Shown here one piece after another: positions 8,133 through 16,528 of a DNA stretch of 45,049 bases (positions are counted from its first letter, which is position 1; each line of letters begins with the position of its first letter). Made by a program: the position numbers and the translations under genes. The notes under the pieces are model-generated. The model ran no database searches. It was not told the DNA's origin and saw nothing but the letters and a program-made list of their open reading frames with translations. The stretch is from Desulfobacca sp. Its GTDB lineage: Bacteria; Desulfobacterota; Desulfobaccia; Desulfobaccales; Desulfobaccaceae. The DNA is taken from NCBI GenBank assembly GCA_028695935.1, contig JAQVHY010000007.1, positions 1 to 45,049 of the forward strand, read 5' to 3'.

Positions 8133-8823
8133 CACGCCACCCCCATCGGCGCATCCCGGCTCCCAATACCACCCCAAAAAGTCCCATACCGATGACGCCG
8201 TTGGCCAGAAACTCCGGGTCCTCCCAGCTGGCCTGGAGAACGCTGGGATAGGCCGCCAGGCGGACAACCTGTATGGCCGCGATGAAGAGCAGTCCGGCCA
8301 GGACACCGCCCCGTGGCCTCAATATGGCGAACATCATGCCCAGGAGGATGCCCATCCAGAGATGATATCCCCACCCCAGAAAGAGGGCCAAGGGATCGGA
8401 CGCAGGCAGGCCGGTGATGATGTGTCCGAAAACCGGCTGCACCCGATAAGGGTCGAACGGCAGGCTCAAAATATGTTTCACCAAGGGACGGTATAAATCA
8501 TAAGCAAGGGTGGCAAGCAGGCCCCACAGGGCTCCCATCAGAAGAACCCCACAGCAGTAATGCAGTTTTTGATATAATCCGCGCCCCCAGAGGATGAACC
8601 CGGCCAGCAGCAGCCCCAGGGGCATAGCACCCACCGACACCATGTAAGCCAGAGGTATAACGCCCCACGCGTATCCTGCCGCCGCGGCCAGGGTCAGTAA
8701 GCCCAAGACCGCGCCAAATGTTCTTTCATAGACCCGCAAGCTACAACTCTTGCAGCTTTGAGGTAGTTGCGGGTGAGGATTTGGAAAGTCGCAGATGGCC
8801 GATTCGGGGGTCAACCCGATCAT
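8125..8823 (-). CDS. Polytopic membrane protein of unknown function
   Basis: The 232-residue product starts with a short cytoplasmic region holding Cys residues (SCKSCSLRVYERT). About six membrane helices follow, with glycine-rich faces such as GWGYHLWMGILLGMMF. The last helix ends in a basic tail (MRRWGWRD). No transport or enzyme motif is recognised. The start ATG overlaps the stop of the preceding gene by four bases (8820-8823) and its own end overlaps the next start. The three first genes of the run are thus translationally linked. Confidence 0.78.
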   Translation of the reverse strand: MIGLTPESAICDFPNPHPQLPQSCKSCSLRVYERTFGAVLGLLTLAAAAGYAWGVIPLAYMVSVGAMPLGLLLAGFILWGRGLYQKLHYCCGVLLMGALWGLLATLAYDLYRPLVKHILSLPFDPYRVQPVFGHIITGLPASDPLALFLGWGYHLWMGILLGMMFAILRPRGGVLAGLLFIAAIQVVRLAAYPSVLQASWEDPEFLANGVIGMGLFGVVLGAGMRRWGWRDA

Positions 8824-9830
8824 GGTTGTCGTCCTTTTCCGGCCATCATGCCCTTGATCCCCGCCAGGAGGTCTCCCGAATGCGGGGCCAGCATTAGATA
8901 GCCCATGGTGAGGCCAACCAGCACCACTACCTGCTCTTTTGTTGCGGTGGCGGAGACCCGATCTTGGTAGGTGATCACCAGGGACAGCAGGGTGGGGACG
9001 AGGAGCACGGCCAGAAACCTTAAAAACTTTGGCACCTTATCCCTGCTCACAAAAAATCCTGCCAGGGCGCGCTGCAACCCCGGTCCATAACGCTTGGTAA
9101 TAAAGGTAAAAAGCCCGATCAGGGCTGGAAAGAGCTTCTGAGGCAGTATGCCTGAGCCTCCCCCGGTTTGGTAATGCGCCCCGGCCCACACGATCACGAA
9201 AAATAGGGTTGCCAGAGATGGCGCCACCAAAAAGTGCATTGCCGACGGGAGATGGGGAATCAGGCGGGCCGTCAGCGCCGCCAACCGGCGGCGTAACAGA
9301 AAAATTAAGAGAGCCGTAAGCAATGGGACTATCAGAATAAAAACTGCGATCTTGGCGGAACACAGATACATAGCCAGGGAACCTACTCTGTAATTGCTGC
9401 AATTGCCGGGCGGTACCAAGGTAGTGAACAACCGGGGCGGCCAACTGAAAGGTATCCATCCTATTAAGGAGATAGCGGCGCTCAGGACGAAAACTGCAAT
9501 TCCCTGGATTATCCCGGAGGGGTTGGATTCGAAAAACTGGGAAACCGATTCAATATTAGAAGCAGATGGCCCGGTTGTGGAGGAGGCGTCTATCAATGAA
9601 GGCCTCCGATCTGGCGTTCTGGGGGGAAGAGCAGCGGCTTGCCAGGCACCGCTGCCAGGATCATAGCGCAACCAACCACCGGTGCCGGGATCAATGGCCC
9701 ACCAGATGCTTTGATCATCCTGAAAGAGAAGTTCCTGACAGGCAAGAGAAAACTGTTCTTGAGACAGGCTGCCTTTTTGGTAGGCCGCCAGGAGTTGGCG
9801 GTAACGTGCCTCTAACTGTTGGGGGCCCAT
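8820..9830 (-). CDS. SHOCT-like N terminus plus multi-helix membrane protein; first gene of cluster
   Basis: The 336-residue protein begins with a segment LLAAYQKGSLSQEQFSLACQ, which resembles the short SHOCT-type oligomerisation helix pair. A small Trp-rich motif with an internal repeat follows (DPGTGGWLRYDPGSGAW near residue 47). After a linker there are about six membrane helices (about 108 to 320). The function is unknown; membrane assembly is a reasonable guess. As the first gene of the run it would sit just after the promoter, and an AT-rich region lies upstream (9840-10020). The start ATG at 9830 follows AGGAGAGTAAG, a good ribosome site. Confidence 0.78.
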   Translation of the reverse strand: MGPQQLEARYRQLLAAYQKGSLSQEQFSLACQELLFQDDQSIWWAIDPGTGGWLRYDPGSGAWQAAALPPRTPDRRPSLIDASSTTGPSASNIESVSQFFESNPSGIIQGIAVFVLSAAISLIGWIPFSWPPRLFTTLVPPGNCSNYRVGSLAMYLCSAKIAVFILIVPLLTALLIFLLRRRLAALTARLIPHLPSAMHFLVAPSLATLFFVIVWAGAHYQTGGGSGILPQKLFPALIGLFTFITKRYGPGLQRALAGFFVSRDKVPKFLRFLAVLLVPTLLSLVITYQDRVSATATKEQVVVLVGLTMGYLMLAPHSGDLLAGIKGMMAGKGRQP

Positions 9831-9839
9831 CTTACTCTC

Positions 9840-10020
9840 CTAGAAGGATGGCGCCAGTACTGCAAAAGGTAATATTTAATAACTGTAAAAATAGCTTTTT
9901 AATAGCTGATTTAACTTTAATATTATTAATACACAGCTGTCCGCTAGACGCTTGTTAAAAAGAATGTGAATACTACTTAAGAACACAGTCTCCCTAACTG
10001 CCAATTATTGTATAATGTTT
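9840..10020 (-). promoter_or_regulatory. AT-rich region likely holding the cluster promoter
   Basis: This stretch is far more AT-rich than the genes on either side and lies directly upstream of the nine-gene minus-strand run. On the minus strand TACAAT occurs at 10012-10007 without a convincing -35 box. On the plus strand TATAAT occurs at 10011-10016, which could have served the adjacent transposase. A promoter is expected here, but the exact boxes are not certain. Confidence 0.3.
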
Positions 10021-10058
10021 TAAGCAAAAACCTAATAACAAAAAGGTGTCAAGGGGAT

Positions 10059-10921
10059 TATGGCACATAGTAACACAACACTGGCTCAAATGCTACAACT
10101 AATACCTAGATATGGTTTCGACCATAGCGGCGACACCCATTCTTGGGCTGGCCCCACGCCCAGGAAGCCGATGTATTGGTCTCAAATTTGTTGCCCTGCT
10201 GTACGCCCAACTTTCTGGATGCAGGAGTCTTAGAGACCTCGTTTTTAGCATGCACCAACACGTCAAAAAGCTCTATTTCTTGGGCCTGTCCTTAAGCAAA
10301 CGCTTGACGTTGGCTAAGGCCAATGAGCAACGACCAGCTATTATTTTTGAAAAGCTTTATCAATACTCTTTAATCCTGGATAAGTTGCGACAGACCATAG
10401 ACCAACAGGGTGCAAAAGCGGTGATCGGCAACCAGGGCTAGGCTCGCTTTCTCAAGGTGGCCCAGGGCAGTGTTACCATCGACGAAGAAGCCGTAAAGCG
10501 GGATGCCCGCCTGGATGACAAGTTCGTCCTGACTACCAACACCGACCTGCCGGCCGACGAGGCGGCCCAGACCAATAAAAGCCTGGGGCGAGCGGAGCGT
10601 ACCTTCCGGGAGCAGAAATCTACCCTGAAAGTACGGCCGAGCTATCATCAGCAGGATGATACCTGTATCGGTCACATGGTGGCCAGCTTCCTGGCCTTGC
10701 GCCTGGAGGTGGACCTGCAACAACGCCTGGAAGAGCGAGAAATTAAGGTTTCCTGGCCGGACCTGATGCGGGACCTGGGGCAAGTCCAATCTGTCCTGAT
10801 CGAACTGGACGGCAACCGCTATCAACTGCGCACCGACTTGGTGGGCGCCGCCTATCAGGCCTTCACCGGCGCCGGCGTACGCCCGCCGGCACCGGTGACC
10901 CTCCTGGGCCCCAGCTTTTGA
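10059..10921 (+). pseudogene. Decayed, apparently chimeric transposase (IS4-like front, IS1634-like back)
   Basis: From ATG 10059 the text MAHSNTTLAQMLQLIPRYGF is the start of a transposase with the DUF4372 N-terminal domain. The reading frame then shifts near 10180, and SGCRSLRDLVFSMHQHVKKL continues in frame 2 to about 10370. From there the same frame reads LDKLRQT...AKAVIGNQG, a stop TAG at 10439-10441, then ARFLKVAQGSVTIDEE and the typical IS1634 C terminus (KFVLTTNTDLPADE, FREQKSTLKVRPSYH). At least one frameshift and one in-frame stop make it inactive. The change of family near 10370 points to one element landing in, or recombining with, another. Confidence 0.72.
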
Positions 10922-11178
10922 CGGCTTAAAACCCGCAACCTGGAAACCTTATAGTGCCGAAACATGATCGTAATACTCAAGCTGTTATTGTCGTATTACT
11001 ATTTTTCCCTTGCTGTCGAAGATAGGTAACAAATTGATAGATTGTTAGGTTGAGCGACCACAAAAGAGGGTATTGCGAACTAGTTGCAAGGGAGCTCAAT
11101 TGCGATTCTTTCGAAATCTGAAGTAACTGTCAAGACGAAACGACCAGACGATACTTTTAGCTTTATTATGACTGAGCT

Positions 11179-12198
11179 TCACTGAAGTGCTTTACTGTCG
11201 AAAGGCTTAATACGGGTCAAGCCTTTATCGGTTCCTAACCAATAAATACCCTCATCATCCTGAACCATTTTTTTCAATTCCCAGCCGGCCAAACCTTCCC
11301 GGGGTGTGTAAATCCGCCAATTATTGCCGTTATATACCGCCACCCCGTCAAATTCAGACCCGAACCAGAGCCGCCCAGAGCGATCTTCAAAAACTGAACG
11401 CACCAATTCTCCCGCCAAACCGTCCTTGCGGGTCCAAACCGTCCAGCCTTTTTGATCAACCCGGGCCACCCCACCGTGCTGGGCAAAGCCAGTGGCAATC
11501 CAAAGGGCCCCGCTGCGGTCCTCAAGAAGATCGAGGACGGAGTTGTGGGGCAGACCGTTGGCGGTAGTAAAAGTTTGCCATCTGTGACCATCAAATCGGC
11601 TGAGTCCACCCCGCACGGGAGAAGCCGAACCGAACCACATAACCCCGTCACGAGTCTGATAGATGACATTCACAGAAGGAAATCCGAGGCCCTCCTTGGT
11701 GGTGAAGGCTTTAAAGGAATTGTCATCATACCGTACAACCCCCTCTTCCCCGCCGATCCACAAGGCGCCGTCCCGGTCCACCCAGAGCGCGGTGACTGGC
11801 CCCGGCAAGAGGCCGTCGGCTTGGGTGAAGGTCTGCCATCGCTCTTGCTTATAGCAGCTGAGGCCCTTTTGGTGGCCAACCCAGAGGGCACCCCGGTGAT
11901 CTAGCCGAATGTCCTTGACATAACGCATAGTAGGGGTATTGGCTGGCAACGGCAGCAGACGGCCGGTATGTCGGTCCACCGCTGTTAGGCCATCCCGGCC
12001 CCCGGCCCAGACCGTGTCGCCCTGAATTGCCAAGGCAAAGACATCGTGGGGCGGTCGAATGATACGCCAACCCAGGAGAGGCTGGACCGGTGCCGATGAC
12101 CTGGAATAAAAAATAATGAGCGCTATTCCCAGACCTGCCAGTGCCAGACCGATTAACCCTAAAGTCCAACGAGATCTCATGGTTCCCGGCATATGCAC
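11179..12198 (-). CDS. Membrane-anchored beta-propeller (two-component-regulator propeller type)
   Basis: The 339-residue protein has one N-terminal membrane helix (about residues 12-30) and then repeats of the Reg_prop type. Each repeat has an LWVG, LWIG, MWFG or LWFG strand followed by GL/GV plus an aromatic residue. At least six are visible, for instance ALWVGHQKGL, ALWIGGEEGV, RLWFGSEFDGV and YWLGTDKGL. The propeller would lie outside the cytoplasmic membrane. In related proteins such propellers sense ligands in front of histidine kinases; here no kinase part exists. It closes the iron-type ABC operon, 24 bases after the ATPase gene, so a sensing or binding role is plausible. Starts at 12192 or 12180 are also possible. 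Confidence 0.8.
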   Translation of the reverse strand: MHMPGTMRSRWTLGLIGLALAGLGIALIIFYSRSSAPVQPLLGWRIIRPPHDVFALAIQGDTVWAGGRDGLTAVDRHTGRLLPLPANTPTMRYVKDIRLDHRGALWVGHQKGLSCYKQERWQTFTQADGLLPGPVTALWVDRDGALWIGGEEGVVRYDDNSFKAFTTKEGLGFPSVNVIYQTRDGVMWFGSASPVRGGLSRFDGHRWQTFTTANGLPHNSVLDLLEDRSGALWIATGFAQHGGVARVDQKGWTVWTRKDGLAGELVRSVFEDRSGRLWFGSEFDGVAVYNGNNWRIYTPREGLAGWELKKMVQDDEGIYWLGTDKGLTRIKPFDSKALQ

Positions 12199-12222
12199 GT
12201 CTCTTGCTGCTTCAGCAGCGGT

Positions 12223-12882
12223 TTAAACAGAATTGGATCGCCGCATGATGCGGCCTTTTTCCAGGAAGAGAAAATCCTGTGAAATTGTAGCAGCCTCTAT
12301 GAGATCATGAGTCACATAAATCAGGGTTGCGTGGTGTCGAGTCACGGCTGCCTTGATGAGATGCATTAGCTGTTCTTTGAGTTCGAGATCAAGATTAATG
12401 AGGGGTTCGTCCATGAGCAAGATGGGGGGCCGCGGGGCCAGAGTGCGGGCCAGACTTACCCGTCTGGCTTCTCCACCAGAGACCTGGTAGGGGAAACGGT
12501 TGGCAACATCGCAAAGAACCATCTGCTCCAAGAGTTCCTCCAGTCGCGCCCGGGCTGCTGGCCTTGGCAGGTGATGCAGACCAAACAGGATATTCTGGGC
12601 CACGGTTAGGTGGGGCCACAGTGCCGGTGTCTGGAAAAGGAAGCCGATTCCGCGGCGGTAAGGTTCCAGAGACCAGCCCGGTCGGCTGGCCAACTTGCCG
12701 TCCAGATAGATTTCGCCTGCATTCGGAAGGTCCAGACCAGCGATAAGTCGCAGAAGAGAAGTCTTCCCACTGCCTGAGGGCCCCAAAATGGTCAGAGTCC
12801 CCTGAGCGGGCACAACAAAAGAAACCTCCACTACTGCGTCTACCGTTCCGAAGCTTTTACTCAGCTGGACTGTTCGGATCAT
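12223..12882 (-). CDS. ABC transporter ATP-binding protein, iron(III)-type
   Basis: The 219-residue ATPase powers the importer encoded by the next two transport genes upstream. Walker A GPSGSGKT is at 34-41, the Q-loop Gln at 84, the signature VSGGEARR at 134, Walker B ILLMDEP at 154-160 and the switch His at 192. It is much shorter than FbpC/PotA (about 350 residues) because it lacks the C-terminal TOBE regulatory domain, so in size it resembles ThiQ. The signature is a slightly unusual SGGEARR rather than SGGQQQR. It lies 16 bases after the two-ribbon protein gene. Confidence 0.9.
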   Translation of the reverse strand: MIRTVQLSKSFGTVDAVVEVSFVVPAQGTLTILGPSGSGKTSLLRLIAGLDLPNAGEIYLDGKLASRPGWSLEPYRRGIGFLFQTPALWPHLTVAQNILFGLHHLPRPAARARLEELLEQMVLCDVANRFPYQVSGGEARRVSLARTLAPRPPILLMDEPLINLDLELKEQLMHLIKAAVTRHHATLIYVTHDLIEAATISQDFLFLEKGRIMRRSNSV

Positions 12883-12898
12883 AAAAATTTAACCGTAG

Positions 12899-13219
12899 TT
12901 ATCTACTAGGCATTAAGGATGTACCGCATTGCCCACAAAAGCGTTCCCCAGGGGTTACCTGACTGGAACATCGAGGGCAGATAGTAGGAGCAACCCGGAG
13001 TGGCAACTGGGTGCCACATTGCTCACAAAATTTACTTCCGGGAGGTTGAGGGTTGCCGCATATCGGGCATCTGGCGTTAGTAGCAATCTCCGGAGAGACT
13101 GGCGCAAGGTCGTTATATCCTGTTGGCGTGTGTTTACGTCGACAGCGAGAGGTGATGCAATAACCTACCACAAAGACAATCACCACGATAAGGCCCAAAA
13201 GTGTTTTCCCCAAAAACAT
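12899..13219 (-). CDS. Small membrane protein with two zinc ribbons, inside the ABC operon
   Basis: The ATG at 13219 has GAGGAGG seven bases upstream, so I prefer it to the further ATG at 13252. The 106-residue product has one membrane helix (about residues 3-22), a short linker, then two zinc ribbons: CPICGN/CEQCG and CPRCSS/CGQCG. Such a protein is not a usual part of iron(III) importers. The same ribbon-plus-helix design occurs three times in the cluster at 2499-9830, so the two loci may be functionally linked. Its role is unknown. Confidence 0.82.
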   Translation of the reverse strand: MFLGKTLLGLIVVIVFVVGYCITSRCRRKHTPTGYNDLAPVSPEIATNARCPICGNPQPPGSKFCEQCGTQLPLRVAPTICPRCSSQVTPGERFCGQCGTSLMPSR

Positions 13220-13327
13220 CCGGAAACCTCCTCGGGCTTTTTTCCGGTTCAACGAGACAGCAAAACTCCCCCAAGACTCGGTCTGGTTTCAATGCCAGGG
13301 GGCAGGCCGACCTTGAAGCCAAAATCC

Positions 13328-14962
13328 TTATGACCGGGGCAATAGGCGAAACCAGGCCGCCAGGACCAGGGCCGCACCACAGCCGGCTAGCAGCACTGTG
13401 GCCGCAAGGACCAGGCAAAGGCTGGCCACTGTGTCTGCAGCGCCATAGTGCAGGTAGTTATAAATCCTCATGACCAGGGTGGCCTGCCCTGGAGGAGCTA
13501 CCAGAAGGGTTGCGCCCAATTCTCCGATGGACAGCATGAAGGCTAACCCGGCTCCCGCCAGCAAGCCTGGTGCCAGAATCGGCAGCTCAACCTGAAACCA
13601 GGTTTGGAAGCGGCTGGTTTGCAGGACCCGGGCTGCCTCAATCCACAAAGGATTGACGGACTTTAACTGGACCAGCAGCACCACTGCGGCCCAGGGGGTG
13701 AAGCGGCTAAGATCGGCCAACACCGGAACCATCCCAGTTCCACTCATGAACCTAGGGAACCATGGGGTGTTTCCCAGGGAGATCAGGCCAACGCCGATGA
13801 GTGGCGCCGGAATGGCGAGCGTCGCGGCAATGATCAGCCACCACAAGAGTTTATCGCCTTTGTCTTTTTGAAGCTCCCGGGCCATGGCCAACGCCGGGGG
13901 AAGGCAAAGGACAGCAGTAAGGCTTGCGATACGCAGGCTATAAGTAATTTCCGGGACCGCAGAGGTAACCGCGTCCGCCATCTGGGTCCACCCACCGGCG
14001 GAGATCCCTAAACCCAGAAGCAGCACGGTGACCAGACTCAGAAGCAGACCCATAGCACCGTACTGCAAAACCACAAAATATCGGGACCATTCTGGTGGTC
14101 TCTCCCAGGCATTGATGGTCCAGGCCGGAGGCTGGAGGGAATCTCGCAGGCCTGTTATGGAGCCAACGACAACCCCTACCGTTACCAACAGGAGCGGTAA
14201 CGACATGGCCAGAGCCCTGGCCGGTTCGTGGCTGGCGCTGAATTCCGCAAAGATCTCTAAAGCATAAACATGGTATTGAAAAAGCGAGGGCACACTGTAA
14301 TCGGTGATACTGAGAAGAAAAAGGAAGCCCGCCCCCGCCAGAATCTTCGGGGCGGCCAGAGGAAGGACAATTCGCCCCAGGGTCGCTATATCGGAACGGA
14401 CAAGCCGGCCCGCCTCGATGAGGGCCGGGTCCACCGTCTCCAGCCCCAAGAGCGCCAGTCCCACCGCCAGGGGCAACAGGGCCATCATTTGCACCCACCC
14501 GGCAGCCAGTCCACCCTGGAAAGAAAGAGCCGGTAGACCGAACCAGGCGAGGCCATAATTAACACCGTCCACCAGGGTCCACCAAGCCAAAGCATGCACG
14601 CAGAAGGGGACCGGTAACAAGATCAACGGTAGCCACCGCAGGTATGAGAGCCACCCCTTTTGCCAGCGCCACAAGAAAATGGCCCCCAGAACGCCCAAAA
14701 CCGTCCCGGCCCCCGCCACTCCGCACGCCAGTAACAGGCTCCTGGCCAACAACGGCCCGCGTCGCCCTGAAGGAATTGCCAGCCACAGCCATTGGCTATG
14801 ATCGGCAACTGCGTCCCGTCCTAATTGGCACAGCAATACCAGAAACGGTCCCATGACCACCGCGACGCCAACCAGCAGAGCTCCCCGGTGTCCCATGTCC
14901 CGGATGACCGGCGCGAACCATCGGCATGGTCGCAGAAAGGCCACCAGAGGGTGACTATCCAT
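13328..14962 (-). CDS. ABC transporter permease with two fused membrane domains (FbpB-type)
   Basis: The start ATG at 14962 overlaps the stop of the binding-protein gene by one base (TAATG), giving 544 residues. About twelve membrane helices form two halves, each with a permease EAA-type loop: GLETVDPALIEAGRLV in the first half and NPLWIEAARVLQ in the second. Fused double permeases are typical of the iron(III)/thiamine family (FbpB, ThiP). The protein forms the membrane channel for the substrate brought by the lipoprotein. A long out-of-frame extension upstream of 14962 is not part of the gene. Confidence 0.9.
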   Translation of the reverse strand: MDSHPLVAFLRPCRWFAPVIRDMGHRGALLVGVAVVMGPFLVLLCQLGRDAVADHSQWLWLAIPSGRRGPLLARSLLLACGVAGAGTVLGVLGAIFLWRWQKGWLSYLRWLPLILLPVPFCVHALAWWTLVDGVNYGLAWFGLPALSFQGGLAAGWVQMMALLPLAVGLALLGLETVDPALIEAGRLVRSDIATLGRIVLPLAAPKILAGAGFLFLLSITDYSVPSLFQYHVYALEIFAEFSASHEPARALAMSLPLLLVTVGVVVGSITGLRDSLQPPAWTINAWERPPEWSRYFVVLQYGAMGLLLSLVTVLLLGLGISAGGWTQMADAVTSAVPEITYSLRIASLTAVLCLPPALAMARELQKDKGDKLLWWLIIAATLAIPAPLIGVGLISLGNTPWFPRFMSGTGMVPVLADLSRFTPWAAVVLLVQLKSVNPLWIEAARVLQTSRFQTWFQVELPILAPGLLAGAGLAFMLSIGELGATLLVAPPGQATLVMRIYNYLHYGAADTVASLCLVLAATVLLAGCGAALVLAAWFRLLPRS

Positions 14963-15972
14963 TACCGAACAAACAACTCCCTCATGTCCTTTTGTACCAG
15001 TGGCAACTGTTGATAAATTTGTTGAAGAGTCAGATTCATGCCTTTGATGCTGGTTCCCTTGAAACAGACAGGTTGGGCGTCGACCGGTCGCGCAGGCACC
15101 TGGCACCATCCCGACGCCAGCATCATTTTTTCCACCTCAGGACTCAGCAAAAAGTCGATAAAGGCCTGCCCTTCCTGTGGATGGGGACCGCCTGCCACCA
15201 GGGCCACCGTGTTGGGAATTATCAGAGTCCCCATACCTTCTTGATCAGGAAAGACGGCTGCAACCTCTGCTCCACGCCTTACTGCCCCGCAGGCATCGTC
15301 CGTATCCGTCAAGCCAATAAGCAGTTGCCCCTGGACCACCAAATCCCTGACCGCGCCATTACCCGCAGCAATGCGCAGGCCGCGTTCCTTGATCTTCTCG
15401 AAGAAGGCTTTTCCCTCCTGAGGGCCCAGGTAAGCGTATAGAGCCGCAGCGTGGGTAAGGGTGGTGCCAAAAAGGGGGTAAGCCAACCCCATTTGCTGGG
15501 CCGGCAAGGCAGCATTAAGTAGATCGAATAAAGAAACGGGACATTGAGATGGTGTCAAACCCCGAGTATTGACCAGTAGGACCCGGGCCCGGCCCGCAAA
15601 TCCGTTCCAATAGCCCTCCGGGTCTTTATATTCGGCAGGCAGGTCTTTGGCCGAGGGCGACATATAGGGGGCCAGCACTCCCTTGTCCTTGAGGAGTAAG
15701 GTCTGGGCGAATTCCCCGTTCCAGAAAACGTCTGCCTGGGGACGGGGTTTTTCCGCTACCAGGCGGTTCACCAGTCCGGTGGTCTTGGCAGCCTCCACAT
15801 CATAAACCGGCAAGACTTTTATTTTGGTTTTTTGGGCAAATTTTTGAATGATGGGTTCTGAATAGTTTTGGTCCACTGAGGCATAAACGATAAGTTCTTT
15901 TTCCTTAGTTGAATTAGAACAAGCCATAATAAAGATAGAACTGGCTAACACTATAATAAATAAGCTTCGCAT
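14962..15972 (-). CDS. Iron(III)-type ABC transporter substrate-binding lipoprotein
   Basis: The 336-residue protein has a lipoprotein signal peptide with lipobox IMAC (Cys 18). The mature part fits family 1 binding proteins: LIVYASVDQNYSEPII, then PVYDVEAAKTTGLVNRL and ADVFWNGE. This text is characteristic of the iron(III)/FbpA-AfuA group. A different oxyanion or metal complex cannot be excluded from sequence alone. It is the first gene of the operon. GAGG lies six bases before the ATG, and ISL3 transposase sequence ends only about 50 bases upstream, so the promoter must lie in or next to that remnant. Confidence 0.88.
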   Translation of the reverse strand: MRSLFIIVLASSIFIMACSNSTKEKELIVYASVDQNYSEPIIQKFAQKTKIKVLPVYDVEAAKTTGLVNRLVAEKPRPQADVFWNGEFAQTLLLKDKGVLAPYMSPSAKDLPAEYKDPEGYWNGFAGRARVLLVNTRGLTPSQCPVSLFDLLNAALPAQQMGLAYPLFGTTLTHAAALYAYLGPQEGKAFFEKIKERGLRIAAGNGAVRDLVVQGQLLIGLTDTDDACGAVRRGAEVAAVFPDQEGMGTLIIPNTVALVAGGPHPQEGQAFIDFLLSPEVEKMMLASGWCQVPARPVDAQPVCFKGTSIKGMNLTLQQIYQQLPLVQKDMRELFVR

Positions 15973-16022
15973 TTATAACCTCGCAAAAATGTTTTTAAAA
16001 ATAAGGTTCAGCCGACTAAAGC

Positions 16023-16250
16023 TTACTTGGTTTCATGCAAGGCCAGGATCTTGAGTTTGAAGAATTAGAGATCACGATAGCCGTAGGCTTGGCGTTTCAT
16101 GGTTTTAATTTTATTGTTGGTGCCATCCAAGGGTCAAGCGAGCCATGGCCTCTGGTATCGCCATGCTCATCAAGTTCGCCAAAACCCTGGCTCTGTATCG
16201 CTCGGGCGTCTTGGCTTACTATGACTACCCCATTTCTACCGGACCCTTTA
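16023..16250 (-). pseudogene. ISL3-family transposase C-terminal remnant with internal inversion
   Basis: The minus strand from about 16128 to 16023 reads PLDGTNNKIKTMKRQAYGYR, an in-frame stop, then FFKLKILALHETK and a stop. This is the C-terminal end of an ISL3 transposase. The part that should precede it, MASGIAMLIKFAKTL followed by YYDYPISTGP, is found at about 16145-16245 on the plus strand. The two blocks are bounded by the inverted repeats AAGGGTC (16129-16135) and GACCCTT (16242-16248). Flipping the 106 bases between them restores a continuous ISL3 text. Confidence 0.75.
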
Positions 16251-16269
16251 CAGGGTGTCGTTGCACAAT

Positions 16270-16362
16270 ACCGATTACAAAACCCCTGAGGAAATCGAAG
16301 CCGGCCTTCTCCAGGGAATAGTCTATTTGAATCAACACCCCAACCATATCAGTGGATGAAAA
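16270..16362 (+). pseudogene. Possible second transposase tail
   Basis: Just after the ISL3 remnant a plus-strand frame reads YKTPEEIEAGLLQGIVYLNQ and stops at GGATGA. The style resembles the C-terminal tail of IS transposases, but no family can be assigned. It has no start codon of its own and is one more scrap in this IS graveyard. Confidence 0.3.
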
Positions 16363-16437
16363 TGTAGCGCGACTTATGTGTCATATCACTATCATTATCC
16401 TGATGTTAAATTTTAGCGGCGATAATTTCCTCTAACG

Positions 16438-16487
16438 GTAGGAGTGCAATTTGTTGCTCTAAAAGGCGTGATCAATCACGCCCCTAC
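16438..16487. repeat. REP-like imperfect palindrome, copy 1
   Basis: Fifty bases start with GTAGGAGTGCAA and end with TCACGCCCCTAC, so the ends pair with each other (GTAGG.G / C.CCTAC). Inside, two smaller inverted pairs are visible: GCAA/TTGC, and GGCGTGAT/ATCACGCC (GGCGTGATCAATCACGCC). A related element lies at 19680-19731. It sits about 40 bases beyond the end of the outer-membrane protein gene, a usual place for REP-type elements and transcript ends. Confidence 0.6.
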
Positions 16488-16528
16488 CAAAAATATCCGT
16501 TTGATGGCGATTTATTATTAGAAGTGGT

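Noticed and set aside
10370-10825. A 151-residue minus-strand frame
   Set aside because: It is the mirror of the IS1634-like transposase tail, which is recognisable on the plus strand.
14963-15109. N-terminal extension of the ABC permease to 593 residues
   Set aside because: The extra residues are the out-of-frame shadow of the binding protein's C terminus. The ATG at 14962 couples to its stop.
16035-16289. An 84-residue plus-strand frame
   Set aside because: The bases belong to the ISL3 remnant in other frames or on the other strand; the frame itself has no likeness to protein.
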